NCBI RefSeq assembly: GCF_003025615.1 | Contig: NZ_PYMJ01000027.1 | Span: forward strand, 29,373-93,372 | Length of the DNA stretch: 64,000 nucleotides | Source: Photobacterium frigidiphilum | GTDB lineage: Bacteria > Pseudomonadota > Gammaproteobacteria > Enterobacterales > Vibrionaceae | Direction: 5' to 3' | In this document: positions 16,776 to 25,797 of the stretch, piece after piece | How the letters are laid out: the number at the start of each line of letters is the position of its first letter | Numbering within the stretch: the stretch's first letter is position 1 | Notes under the pieces: generated by a model | Told to the model about the DNA's origin: nothing | The model's database searches: none | The model's input: the letters and a program-made list of their open reading frames with translations, nothing else | Program-made: the position numbers and the translations under genes

Positions 16776-19013
16776 TCAAACGTGATCACTGGTCCACGAA
16801 CCAGGTGCGGAGGAAGGGGGTAAGGGAAGTTGCCAGGTTGCGGACTCAGACTGTCCGCGAATGTCATCGGTCTCTTTTTCATCATTATTCTCGTCGGTAA
16901 AGAAGAGGGAAGCGGCTTTTTCCAATGTGTGATTAAAGGTATCAACGTCGGTTAACCAGGTATCGTCCTTCTGGTGAGCAAGGGTAATGTCTTCCATATT
17001 CTGAATAAGTTCAAGCACATCGTCGGGGATCATTTCATCACCTACGCTGCTTGGCTGCGGAAAACGTAACTTCCATATTTTACTGCCTTCAAGCTCAGCA
17101 TACGCTTGACCAATAGGTAGGTTGAACAAGTCGTTATCATTGACCAGCAACACGTCATTATTCGTTTTAGTGTCTTTATTGGTGGATGAATACCCCGCTT
17201 CTGTGCCCGGAGAATCGGTGACACCGGTATCCGGGGTGATGCTATACACATTCACATGCGCCATACGGTCCGTCAGAATTTTTGCCGTTTTAAGCTCTTT
17301 CACCCGCATACAAATTAAGGTGTTAAAGTTTCCTTTAGTCTGTGCTGCTTTTGCGGTCGAACCCAGACGTGCTTCGATATCTGATTCGGTCTGCGTATAG
17401 GCCGAGACCACAAATTTTGCTCCACGGGCTTTGTTTAAAATAGGAATGAATTCATCGCCGATCAGTTCATTAAATTCATCAGCATGGATCATAATATTTC
17501 GCGGTTTAACCTTACCGAACCCAGGAGCATTACCAAACTTGTAAATTTCACCGGCTAGCGAGCATAAGTCTGCAAACATACTATTACCGAACGCTGCCGC
17601 CACCGTGGGATCAGACAGAGCATCTAGCCCCACATATACCACGCCGCCTTGCATGATAACCTCACGCCAATCAATGACGGGGCGATCATCCGCTGGCTGG
17701 TGATCGGGACTGATGATTTCAGATGTTTTACCCGTACCGAGCTTTTCCAGTAAGGGTAATAGTGACGCGACGATTTTATCAAAATAGGTTTTGTCATACT
17801 GAATAGCACTTCGCAGCCCTAGTAATACATCATCAGCCAGCGTGTGATCATTAAAATAGGTTTCGAGGGCCACGACTCTCGGCTTGCGTCCCTGTAGATG
17901 GCGAGGGGTATTCTTTTCATTCACGTTATTTTCTAACAGGGTAATGATTTCCAGCGCTTTAGGATCGTATTCAGGTAACTTTTTCATGCAGTAATCGACA
18001 TAAAGCTCATCAATCGCCGTCACATAATGTTGGATGGACTTCATATCAGGACGTCGATTTAAGGCATCGAGGGCTCTTGCAATGATATTCACGAAACGCC
18101 AGGCAAACTGTTTGAAAGCCGCACTGTTACCGCCTCCTTCTAATTGCCCTGACACCCGTGTCGCCACTTCAGTAATGCGACCAAAGCGAGCGACCGGACT
18201 ATAGCGACCACTTTGATCAGGCCAGCCTAAATGAATAATATAAAATTGATCCAGACGACCACTGCGAGCACATTCGGCATACATGCGCTTGAGCATATCA
18301 GCGTCCCCTTTTGGGTCGAACATAAAGACCACATCGCCACGCCGGATATCTTGTGTCACCAATATTTCAGCCAGGCGTGTTTTGCCGACACCGGTTGTCC
18401 CCAACACCAAAGTATGACCGGCCCGTGCTGACATCGGCAGTAAACAATCGGTTTCTTCTGCTATTCCCACCCCGTGCATTCGGGTATCACCCCCTAAAGG
18501 CGGAAGTGGGGGGGCCGGATTCATCACTCTCATCACGGTATTGAAAATAGCCAGCGGATTATCTTTAGGGTAAGGCACTTTACCGGCTAACCACCGTCCC
18601 AAAGCATTGCCTTCGTGATAGGCTTCTACTCGACGGGCAAGTTGATACAGTGCTGATGGTGTCACGTATTTTTCAGCCCAAGGCTGGCGAGAATCATATA
18701 ATCGTTGTGCATGACGAGGCTGAACGAGGAAACCTTTACCCAAAAAGAGTTTATCGTTGTAAACGGGAATTTCTTTACTCGATTGTACCCAAATAGGTAA
18801 CTTCAATAGCCCTCGTCGGTAAGCCAGCACATTCAGCCCTTGCCAGGTACGGATAAAGGCAGGAATGAGCAGTGACAACACCATATAAAGGCGTAGATCT
18901 GCGGGGATCAAAAAGATATCAGGCCTCAGCGTCACCAATAGCGCACACAAGATGAACATGATACTGCTGGTCAACTCTTCGGCAGGGCGTAATAAACCTT
19001 CAACGTTTTTCAT
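16776..19013 (-). CDS. traD: TraD conjugative coupling protein, SXT/TOL subfamily
   Basis: About 745 residues. N-terminal membrane helices (about residues 15-50) precede a RecA-like ATPase domain with Walker A LGTTGVGKTRLAEI near residue 210. FMFDPKGDADM follows, and NIMIHADEFNELIG is the Walker B region. The protein recruits the relaxase-DNA complex to the secretion channel and pumps DNA. The start was set at ATG 19013 after GAGGGTATTG. The previous gene ends inside it (14-nt overlap). No relaxase gene lies in this window. Confidence 0.95.
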   Translation of the reverse strand: MKNVEGLLRPAEELTSSIMFILCALLVTLRPDIFLIPADLRLYMVLSLLIPAFIRTWQGLNVLAYRRGLLKLPIWVQSSKEIPVYNDKLFLGKGFLVQPRHAQRLYDSRQPWAEKYVTPSALYQLARRVEAYHEGNALGRWLAGKVPYPKDNPLAIFNTVMRVMNPAPPLPPLGGDTRMHGVGIAEETDCLLPMSARAGHTLVLGTTGVGKTRLAEILVTQDIRRGDVVFMFDPKGDADMLKRMYAECARSGRLDQFYIIHLGWPDQSGRYSPVARFGRITEVATRVSGQLEGGGNSAAFKQFAWRFVNIIARALDALNRRPDMKSIQHYVTAIDELYVDYCMKKLPEYDPKALEIITLLENNVNEKNTPRHLQGRKPRVVALETYFNDHTLADDVLLGLRSAIQYDKTYFDKIVASLLPLLEKLGTGKTSEIISPDHQPADDRPVIDWREVIMQGGVVYVGLDALSDPTVAAAFGNSMFADLCSLAGEIYKFGNAPGFGKVKPRNIMIHADEFNELIGDEFIPILNKARGAKFVVSAYTQTESDIEARLGSTAKAAQTKGNFNTLICMRVKELKTAKILTDRMAHVNVYSITPDTGVTDSPGTEAGYSSTNKDTKTNNDVLLVNDNDLFNLPIGQAYAELEGSKIWKLRFPQPSSVGDEMIPDDVLELIQNMEDITLAHQKDDTWLTDVDTFNHTLEKAASLFFTDENNDEKETDDIRGQSESATWQLPLPPSSAPGSWTSDHV

Positions 19014-19509
19014 CAATACCCTCTAACAATGTCAACAAACGGGCACCACTGATGATGCGTACATTTGCCGTGGTGTGTTGATAAGATTGCTTGCCGGTTT
19101 TACCCGTATGAATAAATAGACCTTTCGTGTTTTTTTGACGACACAAGGCGGCAAACTCAGCCACATGACGAGGGTTGATATAACGTCGATAGCGCTTGGC
19201 TTGAATAAGTGTCAGTTGGCCATCAATGATCACTTTGCCATCAATACCAAAATCACCGGTATAGCGTTTATTACGTTCAATACGGTGGCCTTTGTGTTCA
19301 AAAGCCGTGAGCAGTAGCTCTTCAAAGACAAAGGGATCAACTTTCCTCAAATATGCAAACTTTGCCCCGTTATGCTCGATGGATTGCATCTTCTTCAAGA
19401 CTTTCTCAGCCCGTTTCACATTAAAGACATGGCGATTAAATGCAGGACGAAGGTAAAAGTTACACAGCGCCAGCCCAACAATAATGAGTAAGGCATCAAA
19501 TGCAGTCAT
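19000..19509 (-). CDS. Mrr-type restriction endonuclease-like protein
   Basis: A 169-residue protein with an N-terminal membrane helix (ALLIIVGLALCNFYL) and a C-terminal Mrr_cat domain. It shows the PD-(D/E)xK-type pattern: FEELLLTAFEHKGH, then DFGIDGKV and LIQAKRYRRYINP. A membrane-anchored nuclease between TraD and the PcfJ-like gene is seen in some SXT-type and island systems. DNA cleavage during transfer or attack on incoming DNA are both possible. Catalytic residues look intact. Confidence 0.82.
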   Translation of the reverse strand: MTAFDALLIIVGLALCNFYLRPAFNRHVFNVKRAEKVLKKMQSIEHNGAKFAYLRKVDPFVFEELLLTAFEHKGHRIERNKRYTGDFGIDGKVIIDGQLTLIQAKRYRRYINPRHVAEFAALCRQKNTKGLFIHTGKTGKQSYQHTTANVRIISGARLLTLLEGIDEKR

Positions 19510-21170
19510 GCCGCAAGTTCCTTATTAATGGTCTTAATAATATGGTTAGAGGCGGTATGTAAGACTTTACTGGCTACATCATTACAGGCAGATCTTAACT
19601 GGTCGTAACAGCAACGTTGGGATACAGCATCCATATCAAGCCCCAATGTTGCCCGTTCAATTTCTTTTCCTTGTTGTACTAAACGCAATGAAAACACACG
19701 ATAACGTTTATTTTGGCAATCGAAGCGATAACTAAAGACACAATGTTCGAGTTCATTCCCTTCTCGCTGCAACGCTTCTGCACTGCATAACTCGTTAACG
19801 ATGAGGTTTGCGTTTTTTATGTTAAGGGGGAGGGTATCCATCCAGGCCGGTGACCACACACAATCCTGAATATCTTGCGTTTCTTGCTCTCGTAATCGTT
19901 GTACCCACTCATCGGCAAGGTGCATAAAAGAAGGCCAGCGTTGGTTTTTATGGATTTGAATTGGATTGTCATGTGCATGATTGCGGTCATACCAATCAAA
20001 CACATGAGAGAGCTGGTTCAACGCGCGTTGCCACTGCGATTTTTGTTTTAATGCTTTTACTCGACCGACCATACTTCGATGGTAGGTCGCCCATTCACCA
20101 ATAAATATTGCCCTTATTTTTGGGGTGTGTTGAATACCCATTTCAACGAGTTCACCGCGTACCCAAACAGGGGCGCCAATTAACGCATTAATGCGAAGAA
20201 AACGTTGAATAAAGATTGTCATATCATGTCGAGGGTTATCACGATGCAACGGTTGCACGCCACAGTATGTTTTAACAATTTCTTTTATCAATGATACGGG
20301 TAAGCGTTGTAATAACCTAAGATCTCCTTTTGTGACATTGACATCTTGTTCATGCAGTAACGGTAATAGTACTTTATAACAGAACAAATCATGATTTGCG
20401 TAATGGTGAGAAGGGATTAAATTCATTAAGGGCAACAGGGGTTTATTGTCCAGCCACAAGGCTGTATCGATGTGTTGTTGCTTTAATTTGTCCAGATGTT
20501 TGGCTTCGAGATCAAAAAAAGACAGTCCATCATGCTTAATCTGAAAGGCGCTCAAATACACGGATACCATGGCTTTATCAACAAATGACCATGTATGTTT
20601 CGTCAATGATTTCGCCGCATGAGTAAAATCATGCAAAGGAATGAAGCATAATCTATTCGTGATCTTCTTCGCTATCTCATGGCACTTATATTGTTTGAAA
20701 TTATAGTCATGAGGTTGCTTTTTATAATACTCATATCCATCCATACCGTCAGGACCAATTGGTTCATAGTAGCGGACCTCCGTAACACCAGAAAATCCGT
20801 TAATGCCACATTTTTTGAGATCATTAAGAATGAATGTGACGGCGATGTCTGCAATGCTTGTAAACAGATGGCGGTAGTCTTTCCCATTGCAATAAAATAA
20901 TGGCATCGGAAATTGTTGAGTCGTTCGAACCCATGTTAACGGATTATCGTCCTTTTCAGGGCACAGCTTGAGCCGCTGGCGAGTGACCTTGCCTGTTTTT
21001 ACATGCTTCGACACCCGTAGCATGCCGCACAAAATTAAATGATGATGCGTGGCTGTTTGCTCCGTTTTAACGAATCGCCCCATGCCTATGTCGATACACA
21101 GTTTAAAAAGATCATCGAGTTTTGGGTTTTGAGCTTGTAACACTCCCTTCTCCTTATCTTCAAAGTACAT
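19506..21170 (-). CDS. PcfJ-like domain protein
   Basis: A 554-residue soluble protein. The C-terminal part (from about residue 465) has the PcfJ pattern: LCSAEALQREGNELEHCVFSY, then RVFSLRL and ATLGLD. PcfJ-like proteins occur on conjugative plasmids of Firmicutes and Proteobacteria without a known role. The N-terminal 400 residues have no recognised domain but several His/Cys clusters. Cotranslation with the Mrr-like gene is suggested by a 4-nt overlap. Confidence 0.75.
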   Translation of the reverse strand: MYFEDKEKGVLQAQNPKLDDLFKLCIDIGMGRFVKTEQTATHHHLILCGMLRVSKHVKTGKVTRQRLKLCPEKDDNPLTWVRTTQQFPMPLFYCNGKDYRHLFTSIADIAVTFILNDLKKCGINGFSGVTEVRYYEPIGPDGMDGYEYYKKQPHDYNFKQYKCHEIAKKITNRLCFIPLHDFTHAAKSLTKHTWSFVDKAMVSVYLSAFQIKHDGLSFFDLEAKHLDKLKQQHIDTALWLDNKPLLPLMNLIPSHHYANHDLFCYKVLLPLLHEQDVNVTKGDLRLLQRLPVSLIKEIVKTYCGVQPLHRDNPRHDMTIFIQRFLRINALIGAPVWVRGELVEMGIQHTPKIRAIFIGEWATYHRSMVGRVKALKQKSQWQRALNQLSHVFDWYDRNHAHDNPIQIHKNQRWPSFMHLADEWVQRLREQETQDIQDCVWSPAWMDTLPLNIKNANLIVNELCSAEALQREGNELEHCVFSYRFDCQNKRYRVFSLRLVQQGKEIERATLGLDMDAVSQRCCYDQLRSACNDVASKVLHTASNHIIKTINKELAA

Positions 21171-21327
21171 CGCTTAACGACAAGCCTGCATCACGTAGAT
21201 CATGCAATAACTCAATACGTCGCCGTGCATCGCTCTGGCGCCGATCATCGTCAGACACCGGTTTTTGTGTCGGTTTGGCTTTAGGAAACCGTTGTATCGA
21301 AAAATTAAAACCCTCAAATTGTGACAT
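21160..21327 (-). CDS. Small basic protein upstream of the PcfJ-like gene
   Basis: A 55-residue open frame with AGGAGG 9 nt before its ATG. The product begins MSQFEGFNFSIQRF and ends with a helical Arg-rich segment (DARRRIELLHDLRDAGLSL). Its stop overlaps the PcfJ-like start by 11 nt and its start overlaps the previous gene by 14 nt, as expected within this packed operon. No family was recognised. Confidence 0.6.
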   Translation of the reverse strand: MSQFEGFNFSIQRFPKAKPTQKPVSDDDRRQSDARRRIELLHDLRDAGLSLSDVL

Positions 21328-21538
21328 GATGCATAACCTCCTGAGAACCTTCTTGCTCAGCAGCGTAAACGGTCAGCTTATCAACATCTTTACAGGCAAT
21401 GTCGCGTTGGTATTTCACACCATTGTCATTAACGAATGTCACGCTGCATTTCTCATCATTAATGAAACGTGGCAATAAAAAGCTAATTAAAAGTACAACA
21501 GCACTTAATGTCACCGGATCAACAACATACAGTTTCAT
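21314..21538 (-). CDS. Small membrane-anchored hypothetical protein
   Basis: A 74-residue protein with an N-terminal hydrophobic helix (VDPVTLSAVVLLISFLLP) and a polar C-terminal part (KCSVTFVNDNGVKYQRDIAC) that looks like a small beta domain. It lies in the operon with about 30 bp to its upstream neighbour. No family recognised. Confidence 0.6.
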   Translation of the reverse strand: MKLYVVDPVTLSAVVLLISFLLPRFINDEKCSVTFVNDNGVKYQRDIACKDVDKLTVYAAEQEGSQEVMHHVTI

Positions 21539-21568
21539 TATTCACTCCTTAAAAACTAAAAATGGCAT

Positions 21569-21967
21569 TCACTGCGTCACTTTTTTGTTATTAATCAATA
21601 CGGGGTAATGTTTCAAATCAAAGGCTTTCGCAAAATCATTGCCTCTGACGGGATAGACGGGGAGTTGATATTGTCGAAGTCGATTTAGGCCCGCAATATC
21701 ATGCACATTCACCACAATGCCCATTGCATTCAATGCTTTGAGTTTTTTGTGTCTGGCTTTAAGCCAGCGATAAGACAATGGATCGTCACCCACAATGAAA
21801 ATAGGACGAGATAGGCTCGCTCTATCGATGGTCTTGGGTGTCACTTTGCCTGGCGTTAATACCGGTGTGACAACGGGTAGCATGCGTGTATAAGGATCGT
21901 TATTAGCAACCACGGGAGAGCTTGATATCGCCAGTAACACACTCAAAATAAACGTAATATGTCTCAT
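21569..21967 (-). CDS. Conjugative element protein, TIGR03765/PFL_4695 family (DUF2859)
   Basis: A 132-residue exported protein with signal peptide (FILSVLLAISSSPVVA). RPIFIVGDDPLSYRWLKAR, then YPVRGNDFAKAFDLKHYPVLI, is characteristic of PFL_4695. It may have a periplasmic thioredoxin-like fold, without CxxC. It sits next to the transglycosylase gene, the usual island order. Confidence 0.88.
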   Translation of the reverse strand: MRHITFILSVLLAISSSPVVANNDPYTRMLPVVTPVLTPGKVTPKTIDRASLSRPIFIVGDDPLSYRWLKARHKKLKALNAMGIVVNVHDIAGLNRLRQYQLPVYPVRGNDFAKAFDLKHYPVLINNKKVTQ

Positions 21968-21968
21968 T

Positions 21969-22487
21969 TCAATACCTTTTGTAGTTCGTCACGTAGTTAT
22001 TCATATACCGCTCTGCAGGGGCACCGCCAGCAGGGCGATGGAACCATCCTGCTGCCTTTACCCAGGAACCACGAAGTCGCTTACCCTGTTTAAGTAAACG
22101 CGCCGCATGAGTCAGGTTAGCCAGCGGCTCAAATACATCACATGGCTTATCAAAATGATCACCTTGATAGCGCCAGTTAAGTTGGGTCAATCCAATATCA
22201 ACTAAGGCGGTTTGTGTTAAGAATGACGTTAATGATTGGCAAGCCTCCTGCCGAGTTTGGTAGTAATAAGATTGCCCTTTTACATTCAATGTCCATGGCC
22301 ATGGACGAACAACCCCATTCGTTAACATCACTTTGCTTTCAGTAATGGCTAGAATGTAAAGCTCCTTTGCAGGTAAGTCCTCTGTGACTGCGACAGTGAC
22401 ATACAGAGAAGGAATAAAAGCACTGACAGGGCTAGAAAACAGGGTCAATAGCCATACAAAAACCACTATGGCGTGACGAATGTCCAT
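21969..22487 (-). CDS. Lytic transglycosylase-like protein of the transfer system
   Basis: A 172-residue exported protein. It has the SLT start LAITESK (catalytic Glu expected in TES), the PWPWTLNVKGQSYYY segment and VDIGLTQLNWRY, as in the transglycosylases next to PFL_4693. It should open peptidoglycan locally for the secretion channel or the pilus. The pil operon here lacks its own PilT, so this enzyme may serve both. Confidence 0.85.
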   Translation of the reverse strand: MDIRHAIVVFVWLLTLFSSPVSAFIPSLYVTVAVTEDLPAKELYILAITESKVMLTNGVVRPWPWTLNVKGQSYYYQTRQEACQSLTSFLTQTALVDIGLTQLNWRYQGDHFDKPCDVFEPLANLTHAARLLKQGKRLRGSWVKAAGWFHRPAGGAPAERYMNNYVTNYKRY

Positions 22488-23176
22488 TGCCCTTCCTTAT
22501 TTTTCGCCATTGATACAGGTATCGACCGACCTTTCGCTAACAGCACCCAATCGCCTTTGTCATGGTTCAAGGTAATATCACCGTCATCCACATCCGCTTT
22601 ACGAATACCGGCTTTCATTGCCCATTGACGTAATGCCTTATCATCACCACGACTGCCAACCATATAAATATCCACCGTTGCTCCTTTGCTCCGCCAATCC
22701 CTGATAGTTTGATCACATGACGTACAGGTCTTTGAAACAAACAGCATGACCCGCTGTGGGAAGGAAGGTTTAATGATGGGCAAGTTAGGGTAAAGGCGCT
22801 TCCAAGCAACCCGACGCGCTTGCGTGAACGTGAGCAGCCCATCTGCGACTTTTTTTTCATAATGGACGAGCATTTCTGCATATTTCTGACGTTCCTGTGA
22901 GGTTCTTGCAGAGCGCCCAAGGACTGATAACGGGTTGCTGTTTTTCATTTCCCAACCGGCAGGACTGGCTTTGATGAATTCAAAACGATCCCACTCCTGA
23001 ACAGTCAGGCCCCAAGCTTGTGCTTGCGCTTCTTTTGATACTTGAATGACCGACTCTTTACTACGGCCGGAATCGATAAGCCCTGTTTCTGTGATGTCCG
23101 TTGACGTTGAAGGAACACTCGCGAATGCCATTGTTGATGTTAGAAAGAATAAACACGCAACCCCTTGTTTTTTCAT
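22466..23176 (-). CDS. Conjugative element protein, TIGR03759/PFL_4693 family
   Basis: A 236-residue exported protein with signal peptide (GVACLFFLTSTMAFA). The part WGLTVQEWDRFEFIKASPAG and SVLGRSARTSQERQKYAEM are family marks. The C-terminal half has VMLFVSKTCTSCDQTIRDW, a thioredoxin-like CxxC that may act in disulfide chemistry. It overlaps the transglycosylase gene by 22 nt. Confidence 0.88.
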   Translation of the reverse strand: MKKQGVACLFFLTSTMAFASVPSTSTDITETGLIDSGRSKESVIQVSKEAQAQAWGLTVQEWDRFEFIKASPAGWEMKNSNPLSVLGRSARTSQERQKYAEMLVHYEKKVADGLLTFTQARRVAWKRLYPNLPIIKPSFPQRVMLFVSKTCTSCDQTIRDWRSKGATVDIYMVGSRGDDKALRQWAMKAGIRKADVDDGDITLNHDKGDWVLLAKGRSIPVSMAKNKEGQWTFVTP

Positions 23177-23880
23177 GGTGTCACCTTAATTGATACGTGT
23201 TGATTGCCTTTTTGAACCACAATATTAGCGCGAGTGACATCAAGGATTGTCCACCCTGAAAACTGCTCACCGCGACGTTTTAACGCCACCTGAGCGAGAC
23301 TGGTTGCATGATGAGGCGCCACGGCGGCCAATAAGGTTGAGCCGCGTTTTTGTACATCAAAAAGTTGAAAAGGAGAGGGAATAGGCCGTTGAGCCTTCGA
23401 TTGTGTATCTGTCGATAGAGCAGGTGCCTTATGAGGAGATACTGTCGTTTTGGTCGTGACGGGCTTTGACTCGCGATAGGCTCGCTGAATTAAACGTTTA
23501 AGCGCTTTCTCTTGGCCCTCAAACAAGGATTGAACCGTATTCAAGCGTTCATTATGGGTATCACTGAATGATTGAAGTGTAGAGAGTTGTTTTTTATGTC
23601 GTGATTGCACTGACTGAATCGTCAGAATATCGGATTGGTGTCGATGAACAGTACTGCCTTGCTCATTTAATTGTGCACGTAAGCTATCCATCGTAGCATT
23701 CAATGCTATTAAGCGTTCATTATTCCCTTCGATAGATTGAGTCAATACAGTCAATTGGCTTTGATTGACAGGATTTTCCCAATGAAAGACGGCTACGCAC
23801 ACAGCCAGAGCAACGCCCGCTATCCAGCAGGTCAGTATTACGCCTTTTAGTGTCTGTTTAATCGTTTTTTTAATGTCCAC
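23173..23880 (-). CDS. Membrane-anchored coiled-coil protein, first gene of the TraD operon
   Basis: A 235-residue protein if started at GTG 23880. TTG 23892 is an alternative, and neither has a strong ribosome site. One membrane helix (GVILTCWIAGVALAVCVAVF) is followed by a coiled coil (about 45-120), a Pro/Thr-rich linker and a small C-terminal beta-rich domain (FSGWTILDVTRANIVVQKG). The last part recalls PilP-like or TraF-like domains, but I do not assign it. It is the first gene behind palindromic leader B. Confidence 0.7.
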   Translation of the reverse strand: MDIKKTIKQTLKGVILTCWIAGVALAVCVAVFHWENPVNQSQLTVLTQSIEGNNERLIALNATMDSLRAQLNEQGSTVHRHQSDILTIQSVQSRHKKQLSTLQSFSDTHNERLNTVQSLFEGQEKALKRLIQRAYRESKPVTTKTTVSPHKAPALSTDTQSKAQRPIPSPFQLFDVQKRGSTLLAAVAPHHATSLAQVALKRRGEQFSGWTILDVTRANIVVQKGNQHVSIKVTP

Positions 23881-23929
23881 ATCTACCCCCAATATCGTTG
23901 GGAGAAACCCTAAACAAAAAAAACAGAAA

Positions 23930-23974
23930 AATACTGATTAAAACTTTTTTTCGAAAAAAGTTCTAATCAGTATT
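23930..23974 (-). promoter_or_regulatory. Conserved palindromic leader, copy B
   Basis: A 45-bp near-perfect palindrome centred on TTTTCGAAAA, with arms AATACTGATTA and TAATCAGTATT. A T-rich tract follows on the minus strand, 50 bp before the first gene of the TraD operon. CTATATCAG in the place of the conserved TGATATCA motif follows about 14 bp upstream. Nearly the same arrangement occurs at 16023, 35829 and 41690. Confidence 0.65.
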
Positions 23975-24082
23975 TTCAAATTAAAACCTGATATAGTTAA
24001 GGGTTAACTTTAGATTTAATTCATTCATATCTTTAGTGGCCACAAACCGTTCGTGGATAACGACGTTGCGCCATTTTGAAAA

Positions 24083-24120
24083 CAAATGATAACTTGTTGT
24101 CGAGATAGTTATATCATTTG
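24083..24120. promoter_or_regulatory. Inverted repeat before the 24161 gene
   Basis: CAAATGATAACT (24083-24094) and AGTTATATCATTTG (24107-24120) form an imperfect inverted repeat in the promoter region of the gene at 24161. It could be an operator. The ATATCA element recalls the box near the palindromic leaders. Inferred. Confidence 0.35.
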
Positions 24121-24160
24121 ATCTTCACAATTTTCACTAAAACAGGATAGATACCGACTA

Positions 24161-24493
24161 ATGAAATACGAATTAAAAGATCAAATTCATGAGCTTGAAT
24201 ATAATGCGATATGCGCAAGAGGTGATGCTGAAGCGGTTGAAATGGTATTGTGTGAACTGCTTTCCATTCTTAAAGAAAATAGCCCACAACAATTTGAAAC
24301 ATTGAAAAAGAACTGCAATGAAATTAAAGAATCAAAGGTCGAGGCATTAGGCGAAATTGGAGAATACGATCTTGAAGTTTATGCCTCTTCATTTGCTGAA
24401 AAATGTGACAATATATTTTATGACGAAAGTGAGCATTTTTCAGAAGAAGAGCTACTAATGATGAGTGACCCATCCTTGATTGGTAGCCAATAA
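24161..24493 (+). CDS. Acidic helical hypothetical protein
   Basis: A 110-residue, strongly acidic, helical protein (HELEYNAICARGDAEAVEM, ESEHFSEEELLMMSDPS) without signal peptide or membrane segment. It is transcribed opposite to the transfer operon and followed by a clear bidirectional terminator. The composition could suit a DNA mimic or regulator, but no such role was shown. Family unknown. Confidence 0.65.
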   Translation: MKYELKDQIHELEYNAICARGDAEAVEMVLCELLSILKENSPQQFETLKKNCNEIKESKVEALGEIGEYDLEVYASSFAEKCDNIFYDESEHFSEEELLMMSDPSLIGSQ

Positions 24494-24566
24494 ATAGCGG
24501 TAATGGTTAATAGCCAAGCAATGAAGCTCATTGTTATGTTGTCCTTTTGTTTTATGGCAGGCATCA

Positions 24567-24602
24567 AAAAAGCCTGTTGAATGCAGATTCAATCAGGCTT
24601 TT
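24567..24602. terminator. Bidirectional rho-independent terminator
   Basis: AAAAGCCTG, TTGAAT, a GCAG loop, ATTCAA and CAGGCTTTT build a long stem with A-run and T-run on the two sides. It separates the converging genes at 24161 and 24629. Confidence 0.8.
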
Positions 24603-24628
24603 GTAGGTTGTCTCTAATGTGGAGGTTA

Positions 24629-25633
24629 TTAAGCTTTACGGCGCCAGGCTAAACCAAGCAGTCCCATTAAACTAAGAAAGCCGAATGAGCCGCCACCACT
24701 TCCACCATTGTCAGGTTTTGGATCGGGCTTCGTAGGTTCAGGTGCACGATTAACGGTGATTGATTCTGTCGGTGTTAGATATAACTTCCCTTCACCACCA
24801 TTGCTATTGATAACATATGTACATATACCGAATTCAGGAATTGATGCGTCATCACATGTACTGGCAATAAGATCAAGACTAACATCACCATCTGAATATG
24901 ATGTATCAATAACATCTCCTCGATGTAAAGATTGCACCGAAATGGTTGCCGTACCATTTATCGTTTTAACCGATGTTGGGTAGTGCCAAGCGTTGATAGT
25001 ATCAAGGATGAAATCTTTTGAATGCGTGATGCGAGATCCTGTTGCTCCACGTCCGAATCCATTGTCATCAACTCCAGTGGAACCACTATGAATAGCAACA
25101 ATTGTCTCATTACTATTCATATACGGCATACCACTATCTCCCCCTGCATTTGTTCCCTGCCCTATATTTTCCATATTAATGACTTGAGGAATTGATGGAT
25201 CTATCGCTTGAGCTTTTTGGGACCCAGAATTAAGTAGACCAGTACTGTATCCATAAATGGTTATTAAATCATTTGCAGTAATCGTATCGAGTGAAAGAAA
25301 TGAAATTTTATTGATACTTGGAGGGGATTGTAATTTCCATAATGCGATATCGAACCCATTAATTATATTATCAGGATTAATTTTAATCCTTTTAGATATT
25401 ATTTGTTGGTTATCCCATGTGGTTATTGAACCTTGCACTGATTCAGTACTTGAGCAATGCGCTGCAGTTATTACCCAACTACCTCCTACAATCGTACTTG
25501 TACATGATCCTCTATCCGCTACCGCACGAACAAGCTGAGGGTAAGATTCTTCGTATTCTGATAACCCATTTTCAACCGCTGATGCATTGGCGGTTAATAA
25601 ACACATAGCTATCAAACCAATAATCCTTTTCAT
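24629..25633 (-). CDS. Secreted trypsin-like serine protease with GlyGly-CTERM
   Basis: A 334-residue protein: signal peptide (IIGLIAMCLLTANASA), trypsin domain and C-terminal sorting signal. The triad appears as His59 (TAAHC), Asp95 (FDIALWK) and Ser167 (GGDSGMP). Asp-rich and Cys-containing segments lead to GGSGGGS, a hydrophobic stretch (FLSLMGLLGLAW) and RRKA. GlyGly-CTERM tails are cut by rhombosortase, and such proteins are usually exported by the type II system in Vibrio, Shewanella and relatives. It lies as cargo between transfer and pilus operons. Confidence 0.88.
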   Translation of the reverse strand: MKRIIGLIAMCLLTANASAVENGLSEYEESYPQLVRAVADRGSCTSTIVGGSWVITAAHCSSTESVQGSITTWDNQQIISKRIKINPDNIINGFDIALWKLQSPPSINKISFLSLDTITANDLITIYGYSTGLLNSGSQKAQAIDPSIPQVINMENIGQGTNAGGDSGMPYMNSNETIVAIHSGSTGVDDNGFGRGATGSRITHSKDFILDTINAWHYPTSVKTINGTATISVQSLHRGDVIDTSYSDGDVSLDLIASTCDDASIPEFGICTYVINSNGGEGKLYLTPTESITVNRAPEPTKPDPKPDNGGSGGGSFGFLSLMGLLGLAWRRKA

Positions 25634-25729
25634 TCATTAACTCCTTATTTTTGTGGATTATATCGTTTTTTAACAAATAATTTTAATATGACATATCAAA
25701 ATTAGACATCAATTACATACCGCCAATTA

Positions 25730-25785
25730 TTGTACGTACAACAATACAATGTGTAATAATCATTGTCAACGATTATTGTACGTAC
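25730..25785. promoter_or_regulatory. Two repeated operator-like boxes
   Basis: TTGTACGTACAA at 25730-25741 is a 12-bp palindrome, and the related ATTGTACGTACTAT lies around 25775-25788. Both are preceded by ATTA. They lie between the divergent protease gene and the small DNA-binding gene, the latter starting 13 bp after the second box. An autoregulated divergent promoter is inferred. Confidence 0.5.
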
Positions 25786-25797
25786 TATTATTAAGCA

